Part shown: one piece after another, positions 17,698-25,193 of the stretch | How positions within the stretch are numbered: the stretch's first letter is position 1 | Layout: the number at the start of each line of letters is the position of its first letter | Origin: Verrucomicrobiales bacterium | GTDB lineage: Bacteria; Verrucomicrobiota; Verrucomicrobiia; Verrucomicrobiales; DEV007 | Length of the DNA: 64,000 nt | NCBI GenBank assembly: GCA_016795385.1 | Contig: JAEUHI010000082.1 | Coordinates: 49,052 to 113,051, forward strand | Reading direction: 5' to 3' | Position numbers and translations under genes: made by a program | The notes under the pieces: model-generated | The model's input: the letters and a program-made list of their open reading frames with translations, nothing else | The model's database searches: none | What the model was told of the DNA's origin: nothing

Positions 17698-17850
17698 CTG
17701 AGAGGATTGTGCCAGATGAGGCGGGACCACGCGAGTCCCGAGTCTGCGTGAGGGAAAAAACCGCCGGAGGGGCGCGGTTGCGGGGAAGGACTCCCGCGAT
17801 CAGGCGATTGTCGCGGGAACCCCGTCCCGGGATACTGGAATCCTTCGCAC

Positions 17851-19224
17851 ATGATTGAATTCGGCGACAGCTCGAGGCGTTCGTTTCTCAAGGTCGGCAG
17901 CCTCGGCCTCGGTGGAGCCGCCATGTCGCTGCCCGCCTATCTCGCCGCGAAGGCGACAGCACCGCATCTCGTGAAAGACCGATCGGTCGTCTTTCTCTTC
18001 ATGCACGGTGGTCCCTCGCAGACGGAGACCTTCGATCCGAAGATGGATCAACCCGCCGGGATCCGATCGGCCACGGGCGAGATTCCCACCAGCCTGCCGG
18101 GTGTCACCTTCGGCTCCTCCTTTCCGAAGCTTGCACGCCTCGCCCACAAGCTCGCCATCGTCCGCAATTTCCGAACCGGCACGGGGGCGCACGACATCAA
18201 ACCCATCGTCGGCAAAAACTCTCTCGGCGCGAATCTCGGATCGCTCTACGCCCGCGCCGCCGGCACGAACCATCCCAATGGCCTGCCACGGAACATCGCC
18301 CTCTATCCCAAGGCCGTGGATCCCGCGGCCATGCCGATGATCAAGACCTTCGGCGACTTCGCCTCGCCGGGTCCGCTCGGGGCGGCCTATGCTCCCTACG
18401 AGCCGGGAGAAGGGGCCCAGATGCAGGCCGACATGACCCTTTCCCTCGCGCGTGATCGTTTCGACGACCGCCGCCTCCTCCTCGGCGATCTCGACACGGC
18501 GCGGCGTCATCTCGACGAGACCGGCGCCGCCGGGCTCAGCGGATTCCAGGGCCAGGCCTTCGACATGGTCCTCGGCGGCATCGCCGAGGCCTTTGACGTG
18601 ACGAAGGAGGATCCCCGCACCCTCGCCCGCTACGACACCGCTCCGCTCGTTCACCCTGACAAAATCCGAAAAGTCTGGAAAAACCACGAGCGTTACCGCG
18701 ACCACGGCCAAACGATCGGCAAGCTGATGCTCCTCGCCCGCCGTCTCTGCGAACGGGGCGCCGGTTTCGTGACAGTGACGACGAACTTCGTCTGGGACAT
18801 GCACGCCGACGTGAACAACGCGACGATCGTCGAGGGTATGGAGTACGTCGGCGCTCCTTTCGATCACGCTGTCAGCGCTTTCATCGAGGATGTCGAGGCG
18901 CGCGGTCTTTCCGAAAAGATCCTCCTTGTCTGCTGTGGCGAAATGGGGCGGAATCCGGTGATCAACGCCAAGGGCGGACGCGATCACTGGGGCAATCTCA
19001 GCCCTCTCATCCTCTACGGGGGAGGCTTGAAGACCGGGCAGGTCATCGGCCGCAGCGACCGCCGCGGCGGCGAACCGGATGGCAGCGCGATCGAGATGGA
19101 GAACCTCACCGCCACGATCCTGCACGCCCTCCTCGATCTCGGCGAAGTCCGCGTGATGGAAGGCCTCTCCAACGAACTCCTCACCGCGATGACCGGCCCC
19201 ATTCCGATCCGGGAGCTGGTTTGA
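17851..19224 (+). CDS. DUF1501 protein, Tat-exported (second copy)
   Basis: This 457-residue protein starts with SSRRSFLKVGSLGLGGAAMS, a Tat signal, and has the DUF1501 opening VVFLFMHGGPSQTETFDPK near residue 50. Later motifs are NFVWDMHADV near 310 and VCCGEMGRNPVIN near 367, with GRDHWG close behind; these acidic and His residues resemble the metal site of the alkaline phosphatase superfamily. It is transcribed divergently from the DUF1501/PSD1 pair and has no PSD1 gene of its own; the two DUF1501 proteins are clearly different in sequence. The promoter region is presumably in 17731-17850. Confidence 0.92.
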   Translation: MIEFGDSSRRSFLKVGSLGLGGAAMSLPAYLAAKATAPHLVKDRSVVFLFMHGGPSQTETFDPKMDQPAGIRSATGEIPTSLPGVTFGSSFPKLARLAHKLAIVRNFRTGTGAHDIKPIVGKNSLGANLGSLYARAAGTNHPNGLPRNIALYPKAVDPAAMPMIKTFGDFASPGPLGAAYAPYEPGEGAQMQADMTLSLARDRFDDRRLLLGDLDTARRHLDETGAAGLSGFQGQAFDMVLGGIAEAFDVTKEDPRTLARYDTAPLVHPDKIRKVWKNHERYRDHGQTIGKLMLLARRLCERGAGFVTVTTNFVWDMHADVNNATIVEGMEYVGAPFDHAVSAFIEDVEARGLSEKILLVCCGEMGRNPVINAKGGRDHWGNLSPLILYGGGLKTGQVIGRSDRRGGEPDGSAIEMENLTATILHALLDLGEVRVMEGLSNELLTAMTGPIPIRELV

Positions 19225-19235
19225 TCGTCGGCACA

Positions 19236-19433
19236 GGCGGCCCACCATCGAGCGAAGGAAGTGTGGCCTACCATCGAGCTAGGAAGAGGCGGCCTACGGA
19301 ATACACGGAAAACGCGGAATTACTGATGACCGAATTCGAGATCTGGTACCGTTTTAAAAGTGCAGCATGGTGGTCGGCCGCCACCATGCCGACGAATCCG
19401 TCCCTTCCGTGTTTTCCGCGTATTCCGTAGGCC
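19236..19433. repeat. Composite foldback repeat with internal hairpin
   Basis: Two imperfect ~28-bp tandem units (GGCCCACCATCGAGC / GGCCTACCATCGAGC, about 19239-19290) lead into an inverted repeat: 19291-19318 (GGCCTACGGAATACACGG...) pairs with 19406-19433 with two mismatches. Between the arms, 19365-19389 forms a perfect GCATGGTGG / CCACCATGC hairpin. It fills most of the gap 19225-19532; no gene is visible there. Confidence 0.8.
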
Positions 19434-19532
19434 ACCCTTACCCGCATGGCGTTGATAGGCAGATCTTTGCCTTTTCCGCGCACCATTTGCGATGCGGTTG
19501 AAAGGCGGAACCGACTTCGGCATAAGGGCGGG

Positions 19533-20432
19533 ATGCACCGACTCATCCGACTGCTTTTGTTTTCCGCAATTCTTTCTCCCCTTCTCGCGCTCGCGGCAGA
19601 AGCCGCCCCGGAAGCCAAGGCAGCCTTCGACCTGCGCGCCTTCCTCGCGCCTTTCCATACGGTCACCCTGCACCTGCCGATCGGCTTTGTGATGATGGCG
19701 GCGATCCTGGAGGGATATCACTTCCTTCGTCCGAGCCGGCCGCTCCGCAACGCCATCGGTGTCGTTCTCGCTTTCAGCGCCGTGACGGCCGTGATTGTGG
19801 TGTTGCTAGGCATTTTTCGCGCCGACGGCGGCGGCTACGAGCCCGAGACGCTCGAGCATCACCGCTGGTATGGCATCGCCGTTGGAGCGCTCACGATCGT
19901 GATCGCGCTGGTGCATCCCCTCGTCTTCCGCACGGAGGGGAAAAAGGCCGGACCGGCGCTCTATCGCGCGATGCTCCTTGGAGATCTCGTTCTTCTTTCC
20001 GTGGCGGGCCACGGCGGGGGGAATCTCACCCATGGATCGAAGTATCTCACCGAAAACGCCCCCGGATGGGTGAAGGAGTGGGTCGAGTCTTCGGATCAAG
20101 AGGGTCATGCGGAGGGTGGCGCGCCCGCCGGCGGCGGTGAATTCGCGACCGTGATCCGACCCATCTTCGAGAAAAAATGTTTCCAATGTCACGGGCCTGA
20201 AAAGCAGAAGGGCGACTACCGGATGGACACGGTCGAAGGCCTCTTCGCCGCGGGTGAGAGCGAGCTCGATCCCATCGTGAAAAAGAGTCCGATGGAAAGT
20301 TACCTCATCGAGACCATCACCCTACCCGAGGACGACGACATGGCGATGCCTCCGGATGGGAAAGACCGTCTCACCCCCGAGGAAACCCTCGCCGTGATCC
20401 GCTGGATCTGGGACGGAGCGAAGACGGATTGA
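19533..20432 (+). CDS. Membrane protein with C-terminal planctomycete-type cytochrome c domain
   Basis: The 299-residue protein has a signal peptide (MHRLIRLLLFSAILSPLLAL), four to five transmembrane segments of the DUF2231-like type (LHLPIGFVMMAAIL and the following helices, about residues 35-175), and a periplasmic cytochrome domain starting VIRPIFEKKCFQCHGPEKQKGDY near 208, whose CFQCH binds heme c. MPP near 280 is a plausible distal methionine region. The start at ATG 19533 gives a proper signal peptide; the longer upstream frame has none. Function is probably electron transfer in the periplasm linked to the surrounding DUF1501/PSD genes. Confidence 0.85.
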   Translation: MHRLIRLLLFSAILSPLLALAAEAAPEAKAAFDLRAFLAPFHTVTLHLPIGFVMMAAILEGYHFLRPSRPLRNAIGVVLAFSAVTAVIVVLLGIFRADGGGYEPETLEHHRWYGIAVGALTIVIALVHPLVFRTEGKKAGPALYRAMLLGDLVLLSVAGHGGGNLTHGSKYLTENAPGWVKEWVESSDQEGHAEGGAPAGGGEFATVIRPIFEKKCFQCHGPEKQKGDYRMDTVEGLFAAGESELDPIVKKSPMESYLIETITLPEDDDMAMPPDGKDRLTPEETLAVIRWIWDGAKTD

Positions 20433-20485
20433 AGGGCGAAGGAAGCGGATCTCCTCAAATCTTCCCGTGCCATCGCCGCCGACCG

Positions 20486-20926
20486 ATGGCACTCTTGGGC
20501 CCAATGATCCCCGATTTCCTCATCGGCTTCCTCCTCGTCGCAGCGAACGTGACGGTGCATGCCTTCGGCCTCACCCTGCTCACCCGTCATCTCGTCGCCA
20601 CGGCGGGAGCGGTGACCGGATACCAGGGGCTCGGGTGGCTGCTCATCCGCACGGCCTGGATCCTCATCGCGCTCCATGGCGTCGGCGTCTCGCTCTGGGC
20701 CCTCGCCTATTGGCTGCTCGGCTGCATGCCCGATGTCGGATCGGCCTTTTATTTCTCCGGCACGACCTACACCACGATCGGCTACGGCGATCTCGTCCTG
20801 CCACCGGGCTGGCGACTCCTCGCTCCGCTCGAAGGCATGACCGGGATCCTCATGAGCAGCCTCTCGGGTGCCTACTTCTTTGCCGTGGTCACGAAAATCC
20901 TTGGAGCGAAACTGGGCTCGAAATAG
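20486..20926 (+). CDS. Potassium channel family protein (two-TM, one-pore)
   Basis: A 146-residue membrane protein with the K+ selectivity filter TTIGYGD in FSGTTYTTIGYGDLVLP, flanked by hydrophobic helices (IPDFLIGFLLVAANVTVHAFG, an additional helix ending ALHGVGVSLWALAYWL, and a C-terminal TGILMSSLSGAYFFAVV). It is an ion_trans_2-type channel subunit without an RCK domain. The start could be ATG 20486 or ATG 20504; both leave the first helix intact. No regulatory partner is adjacent. Confidence 0.88.
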   Translation: MALLGPMIPDFLIGFLLVAANVTVHAFGLTLLTRHLVATAGAVTGYQGLGWLLIRTAWILIALHGVGVSLWALAYWLLGCMPDVGSAFYFSGTTYTTIGYGDLVLPPGWRLLAPLEGMTGILMSSLSGAYFFAVVTKILGAKLGSK

Positions 20927-20997
20927 GCGGAAAACGCCATCGCGCGAGCGCTTGTCGCTTGCCTCGGTGCCTGCTCCCGCATAAGTCTCCACCCACC

Positions 20998-21987
20998 ATG
21001 AGCGCATCCCCCCATTTCCTCGAGACCGCCGACGGCGGTGCCTTTCCCTCGGTCGGACTCGGCACCTGGAAGATTCCCTCCGAGGTCCTGCCCGATCTCA
21101 TTCCGGCCGCCGTGGAGATCGGCTACCGCCACTTCGACTGTGCCTGCGACTACGGCAACGAGCCGGCCGTGGGCGAGGGACTGAAGCGCGTCCTCGATGC
21201 CGGCGCCTGCTCGCGTGACGATCTCTGGATCACCTCGAAGCTCTGGAACACCTACCATCATCCGGATCACGTCCGCCTCGCGTGCGAACGCAGTCTCCGC
21301 GATCTTGGCCTCGACGAACTCGATCTCTATCTCATCCACTTCCCCGTCACCCTCGCCTACGTGCCCTTCGAGGAACGTTATCCTCCCGGTTGGTTCTTCG
21401 ACCCGAATGCCCCGGATCCCGCGATGAAACCGGTGCGAATCCCCCTTTCCGACACTTGGGGTGCGATGGAGAATCTCGTCGGTGCCGGGCTCGTGAAACG
21501 CATCGGCATCTGCAATTTCACCACCGGGATGATCCGCGATCTCCAGGCCTACGCCTCGATCGCACCACAGGTGCTGCAGGTCGAGATGCACCCCTACCTC
21601 ACCCAACAGCGGCTCTTGCGTTATTGTCAGGATGAAAACATCGCCGTCACCGCTTTCTCACCCTTCGGCGCGAGCTCCTACGTGCCGCTGAACATGGCGG
21701 GCGAAAACGAAAACGTCCTCGCCGATCCCGTCGTCACCGCGATCGCCTCGGCCCACGGCCGCACGCCCGGCCAGATCGTGCTGCGCTGGGCGGTGCAACG
21801 CGGCACCGTGACGATCCCGAAGACGCAGACCGTCGCCCATCTCCGGGAAAACCTCGCGATCTTCGACTTCGAGCTGGGCGCCGAAGAGATGACGAAGATC
21901 GACGGTCTCGACCGCGGTCGCCGCTTCAACGACCCGGCGGAGTTCGGGGAAAAAGCCTTCAACACCTTCTACCCGATCTTCGACTGA
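20998..21987 (+). CDS. Aldo/keto reductase
   Basis: The 329-residue TIM-barrel oxidoreductase has the AKR tetrad: D50 and Y55 area in FDCACDYGNEPAVGEGL, K in WITSKLWN, and H in LYLIHFPV. AKR signatures also include GICNFTTGMIRDL and the NADP-binding IPKTQTVAHLRENLAIF near the C-terminus. It should reduce a sugar aldehyde or ketone with NADPH; resemblance is to xylose reductase-type AKRs (YPPGWFFDPNA insertion). It is 71 bases after the channel gene and overlaps the convergent membrane protein gene by 19 bases. Confidence 0.93.
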   Translation: MSASPHFLETADGGAFPSVGLGTWKIPSEVLPDLIPAAVEIGYRHFDCACDYGNEPAVGEGLKRVLDAGACSRDDLWITSKLWNTYHHPDHVRLACERSLRDLGLDELDLYLIHFPVTLAYVPFEERYPPGWFFDPNAPDPAMKPVRIPLSDTWGAMENLVGAGLVKRIGICNFTTGMIRDLQAYASIAPQVLQVEMHPYLTQQRLLRYCQDENIAVTAFSPFGASSYVPLNMAGENENVLADPVVTAIASAHGRTPGQIVLRWAVQRGTVTIPKTQTVAHLRENLAIFDFELGAEEMTKIDGLDRGRRFNDPAEFGEKAFNTFYPIFD

Positions 21988-22418
21988 TCGGATGGAAGGA
22001 GGATGGGCGGACGGTCCGCGCGACGACGGATCCAGTCGATCGCGCGGTGCACCGGCTTGCGACTCACGAGCCAGATCTCGAAGCGCCGTTTCCCCGGGAA
22101 ATTCAGCAGGAGGATCCCCGCGACGAGCGTGAGGATGCCCTGTCCCGGAGTCACGAACATGATGAGACCGCCGACCACGAGGATGGCACCAAAGACGTTT
22201 TTCAAAATCAGCAGCGTGACGCGCCACGCCGGATGCTGGCGACGCATCCACTCGGACCCCGCGCTGTCCTCGAGGAAGTAATCGGCCGGCATCCGCCGGA
22301 TCAGGATGGGTACGGCGATGGCACTGATGATCACGGTCGCGAGTGAGGCGAAGCCGATCCAGGCGAGCCATTCCTCGTGTTCGCGCAAGCGGGTCCAGAG
22401 CTCGTCGAGCCAGTCCAT
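21969..22418 (-). CDS. PGPGW-type small membrane protein
   Basis: The 149-residue protein has an N-terminal helix (WLAWIGFASLATVIISAIAVPILI), a linker, and a hydrophobic hairpin GAILVVGGLIMFVTPGQGILTLVAGILLL in which TPGQG replaces the PGPGW motif of the PF09656 family, followed by the basic FPGKRRFEIW segment. The function of the family is unknown. Its 3' end overlaps the convergent aldo/keto reductase gene by 19 bases. Confidence 0.7.
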   Translation of the reverse strand: MDWLDELWTRLREHEEWLAWIGFASLATVIISAIAVPILIRRMPADYFLEDSAGSEWMRRQHPAWRVTLLILKNVFGAILVVGGLIMFVTPGQGILTLVAGILLLNFPGKRRFEIWLVSRKPVHRAIDWIRRRADRPPILLPSDQSKIG

Positions 22419-22452
22419 GCAGGGGCTGAGAACGCGCGTGGTGCGCGGCCGT

Positions 22453-23022
22453 TCAATCCATCTCGCGCGAGCGGGGCTCGCGATGCACCGTCGTGGCCGA
22501 GGTCGGCGACGTCACGAAAGGCCCCCCGGCAAGCGGGGCGCGGTTCGTGAAGGCCACCTCGGGCATCTCGCTCGGACGACCGGCGAGGGGGAAATCCTTG
22601 CGGAGGGGAAAGTAGGGATACCCTTCCCACATGAGGATGCGGCGATGATCGGCGAGCCCCTCGAACTCGATCCCCATCATGTCGTAGACCTCGCGCTCGT
22701 GCCAGCCGGCCGTGGGCCAGATCTCCGAGACGGAATCGGCCTTCTCTCCCTCGGGGAAGGAATACTTTACCCGGAGGTGGTGGCGGGCGCCGTTGCCGAG
22801 CGCGTAGAGTTCGTAGACCATCTCCCAGCGCGGCTCCGTGCCGAGGTGATCGAGGCTGCTCACATCGATGAGGTAGTCGAAACCGAGCTCGTCGCGGCAG
22901 TAGCGGAGGATGTCCAGCGCTTTGGCCTTCTCGACGATCACGGTCTGCTCGCCGCGGAATTCGACGGTGTCGAGAATGGCTCCGGCGAAGCGATCCTTGA
23001 GAATGGAAAGGACGGTGGTCAT
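22453..23022 (-). CDS. nuoC: NADH-quinone oxidoreductase subunit C
   Basis: The 189-residue protein is the 30-kDa peripheral arm subunit of respiratory complex I. The signature HLRVKYSFPEGEKADSVS, AGWHEREVYDMMGIEFEGLADHRRILM and YPLRKDFPLAG-like end (here YFPLRKDFPLAG) is clear. The ATG at 23022 is used; the longer open frame upstream overlaps nuoB. The gene follows nuoB by 20 bases. The C-terminal extension after the DFPLAG motif is about 30 residues and lacks the NuoD fusion seen in some bacteria. Confidence 0.95.
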   Translation of the reverse strand: MTTVLSILKDRFAGAILDTVEFRGEQTVIVEKAKALDILRYCRDELGFDYLIDVSSLDHLGTEPRWEMVYELYALGNGARHHLRVKYSFPEGEKADSVSEIWPTAGWHEREVYDMMGIEFEGLADHRRILMWEGYPYFPLRKDFPLAGRPSEMPEVAFTNRAPLAGGPFVTSPTSATTVHREPRSREMD

Positions 23023-23042
23023 GGATCGTGGGAAGGCTGGGA

Positions 23043-23567
23043 TCAGGCGGACTTCTCGCTGTCGAAGTGGGCGACCGCGGACTGCGATTTCGCGATCTTG
23101 TCCTGCAGTTTCATGAGCCCCTCGAGAAGTGCCTCGGGACGCGGGGGACAGCCGGAAACGTAGACGTCCACCGGAATGAGATTGTCGATCCCCTGTAGGA
23201 CCGCGTAGCTGCGGTACATCCCGCCGGAGGAAGCGCAGGCCCCCATCGCGATGCACCATTTCGGTCCGGGCATCTGATCCCAGACCCGCTTCACGGCGAG
23301 GGCCATTTTGTAGGTGACGGTGCCGGCGACGATCATGACGTCGCTCTGACGGGGAGAGAAACGCATCACCTCGGCGCCGAAGCGGGCGATGTCGAAGCGC
23401 GAGGCCCCCGTGCCCATCAGTTCGATCGCGCAGCAGGCGAGTCCCATCGGCATCGGCCAGAGCGAGTTCTTCCGCATCCAGTTGATCGCGGTATCCACCT
23501 TCGTGAAGATGATATTGCCCTCGATCTTGGAATCGTAGGCGGCATGTTGCTCGATCGTCTCAGGCAT
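23043..23567 (-). CDS. nuoB: NADH-quinone oxidoreductase subunit B
   Basis: The 174-residue protein carries the N2 iron-sulfur cluster of complex I. The cluster ligands are in GLACCAIELM (adjacent cysteines), AMGACASSGGMY and VSGCPPRPE. It directly precedes nuoC. Neither nuoA upstream nor nuoD downstream is present here: the neighbours are a nitrilase-family gene and a PGPGW membrane protein, so complex I genes are split in this genome. Confidence 0.97.
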   Translation of the reverse strand: MPETIEQHAAYDSKIEGNIIFTKVDTAINWMRKNSLWPMPMGLACCAIELMGTGASRFDIARFGAEVMRFSPRQSDVMIVAGTVTYKMALAVKRVWDQMPGPKWCIAMGACASSGGMYRSYAVLQGIDNLIPVDVYVSGCPPRPEALLEGLMKLQDKIAKSQSAVAHFDSEKSA

Positions 23568-23679
23568 GGTCTTTCCCGGGTGGAGGCTTCGTTTCCGCCA
23601 AGGTTACGTCTCCGCCGGGACGGGGCAAGGGGGGATTGTGAAAAATTTCACAAGCTCCCGGGAAGGCGATTTGCCGGGC

Positions 23680-24579
23680 TCACTCCCCTTTCGCGACCCG
23701 TTCGACACGATAGAAGTCGGTGCGGCGCTGGCGCAGGTTCCGCACGCTGCCGCGGCGGTGCAGGTTTTCGAGGTGGGCGAGGTCGAGATCGGCGATGAGA
23801 GCCGTCTCCAGCCCCGCCGGAGCCTCGGTGAGGATCGCGTTTTCGGGGAAATCGTAGTCGCTCGGGGTGAAAACGGCCGAACGGGCATATTGGAAATCCA
23901 TGTTCGCCACCCCGGGGAGATTCCCGACGCTGCCGGCGGCGACGACATAACATTCGTTCTCGATCGCCCGGGCCTGGGCGCAGTAGCGGACGCGGTGGAA
24001 ACCCGAGGCGGTGTCCGTGCAGAAAGGCACGAAAAGGATCTGCATGCCCTCCGCCGCGAGGAGGCGTCCCAATTCGGGAAACTCGACGTCGTAACAGATC
24101 AGGATGCCGACCTTGCCCGCATCCGTCTCGAAAACCTCGAGCCGGTCGCCGCCGCTCATCTGCCACTCCGATTCCTCGCTCGGAGTTGCGTGGATCTTGC
24201 GCTGCTCCTCGACCGTGCCGTCGCGGCGGCAGAGATAGACGACGTTGTAGAGCCGGCCGTCCTCAACCAAGGGCAGGCTGCCCGTGATGATGTTGAGCCC
24301 CTTCGCGACCGCTTCGCGGGAAAAGAAATCGCGCATCGGGGCGGTGAGTTCCGCCAGATTCCGGATCGCGGCCGGAGCACCGTCGGCTTTCCAAGGCGCC
24401 ATGAGCGGGGCGTTCACGTATTCGGGAAAGCAAACGAAGTCCGCCCCGTAGCCCGCCATCGCCTCGAGAAAAAAGGAAGCGTGCTCGTAGAACGCTTCCG
24501 GTCCGCTCATCGGACGCATCGCGAGCTGGACGATGCCGACGCGGACGCGGTGGCGGGGAGTGGGGACGGGGTTGTTCAT
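23680..24579 (-). CDS. Nitrilase-superfamily carbon-nitrogen hydrolase
   Basis: The 299-residue hydrolase has the Glu-Lys-Cys triad: E53 in CFPEYVN, K in QRKIHATPSE and C in ILICYDVEFPELGRLL. It cleaves amide-type C-N bonds in the cytoplasm. The R-I-H-A-T-P-S-E-x-x-x-W segment resembles the subgroup often found fused or next to GNAT acetyltransferases; no such partner is present here. The substrate is unknown. The C-terminal NLRQRRTDFYRVER is typical for this subgroup. It is 12 bases downstream of yoeB, which may be coincidental. Confidence 0.92.
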   Translation of the reverse strand: MNNPVPTPRHRVRVGIVQLAMRPMSGPEAFYEHASFFLEAMAGYGADFVCFPEYVNAPLMAPWKADGAPAAIRNLAELTAPMRDFFSREAVAKGLNIITGSLPLVEDGRLYNVVYLCRRDGTVEEQRKIHATPSEESEWQMSGGDRLEVFETDAGKVGILICYDVEFPELGRLLAAEGMQILFVPFCTDTASGFHRVRYCAQARAIENECYVVAAGSVGNLPGVANMDFQYARSAVFTPSDYDFPENAILTEAPAGLETALIADLDLAHLENLHRRGSVRNLRQRRTDFYRVERVAKGE

Positions 24580-24591
24580 TCGTTTCCGCTA

Positions 24592-24849
24592 CTAGTAGTG
24601 ATATCGGGCTTGGGCAACCTGGATGATCTGATCGGAGACCCGATAAACGAGTCGATGTTCGTCCGTGATTCGCCGGGACCAAAATCCCGAAAAGGAGTGT
24701 TTCAAGGGTTCGGGCTTTCCGATGCCGTCGTAGGGATCGCCCCGGCCGATATCCTCGAGGAGAAGGTTGATCTTCTTCAAGATTTTCCGGTCGTGCTGCT
24801 GCCAATATAGATAATCTTCCCAGGCACGAGACGAAAACTGGATCGTCAT
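24592..24849 (-). CDS. yoeB: YoeB family mRNA interferase toxin
   Basis: The 85-residue RelE-superfamily toxin cleaves mRNA on the ribosome. Family features are FSSRAWEDYLYWQQHDRKILKKIN at the start, the GIGKPEPLKHSFSGFWSRRI core (residues 43-61) with basic catalytic residues, and the C-terminal ARYHY. Length and the terminal H-Y match YoeB. It overlaps the antitoxin stop codon by 4 bases. Confidence 0.96.
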   Translation of the reverse strand: MTIQFSSRAWEDYLYWQQHDRKILKKINLLLEDIGRGDPYDGIGKPEPLKHSFSGFWSRRITDEHRLVYRVSDQIIQVAQARYHY

Positions 24850-25106
24850 GAGCTCAATTCATCGAGTGACCGGATGATCCCACCTCCCTTTTCAAGCTCG
24901 GCGATGGATTCCGAAAGACGCGCGGCGTTGACGGGAGAGCGGAGCAGGTAGGCCGTCTCCTGCAAGGATTCATAATCTTCCAGCGAGAGCAGAACGACGG
25001 ACTGGCTCCTTTTCCGGGTAATGATGACGGGGTCGTGATCTTCACAGACCTTCTCCATCGTCGCGGCGAGGTTTTCCCTGGCCGCTGTGTAGGAAATCGC
25101 TTTCAT
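24846..25106 (-). CDS. yefM: YefM family antitoxin (Phd/YefM)
   Basis: The 86-residue protein begins MKAISYTAARENLAATMEKV, the DNA-binding N-terminus of YefM, followed by PVIITRKRSQSVVLLSLEDYESL. The C-terminal part (RLSESIAELEKGGG) would wrap and neutralise YoeB. The start at ATG 25106 is fixed by the family N-terminus; the open frame extends eight codons upstream into the operator palindrome. It should autoregulate through that palindrome together with YoeB. Confidence 0.95.
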   Translation of the reverse strand: MKAISYTAARENLAATMEKVCEDHDPVIITRKRSQSVVLLSLEDYESLQETAYLLRSPVNAARLSESIAELEKGGGIIRSLDELSS

Positions 25107-25142
25107 GCTGGACAGGATACTGTCCAGCAAACCAAGTGTCCA
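25106..25142 (-). promoter_or_regulatory. yefM-yoeB promoter with embedded operator palindrome
   Basis: On the minus strand, TGGACA (25142-25137), a 17-base spacer and TATCCT (25119-25114) form a good sigma-70 type promoter. The 10-bp arms TGCTGGACAG / CTGTCCAGCA (25106-25115, 25120-25129) overlap both the -10 box and the start codon. The -10 box ends only 7 bases before the ATG, which predicts a leaderless transcript. Confidence 0.7.
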
Positions 25143-25193
25143 CCGAATTCCGGAAGCTCGCCCCGCCGACCCCGGACTGGGAACCCCGACACC

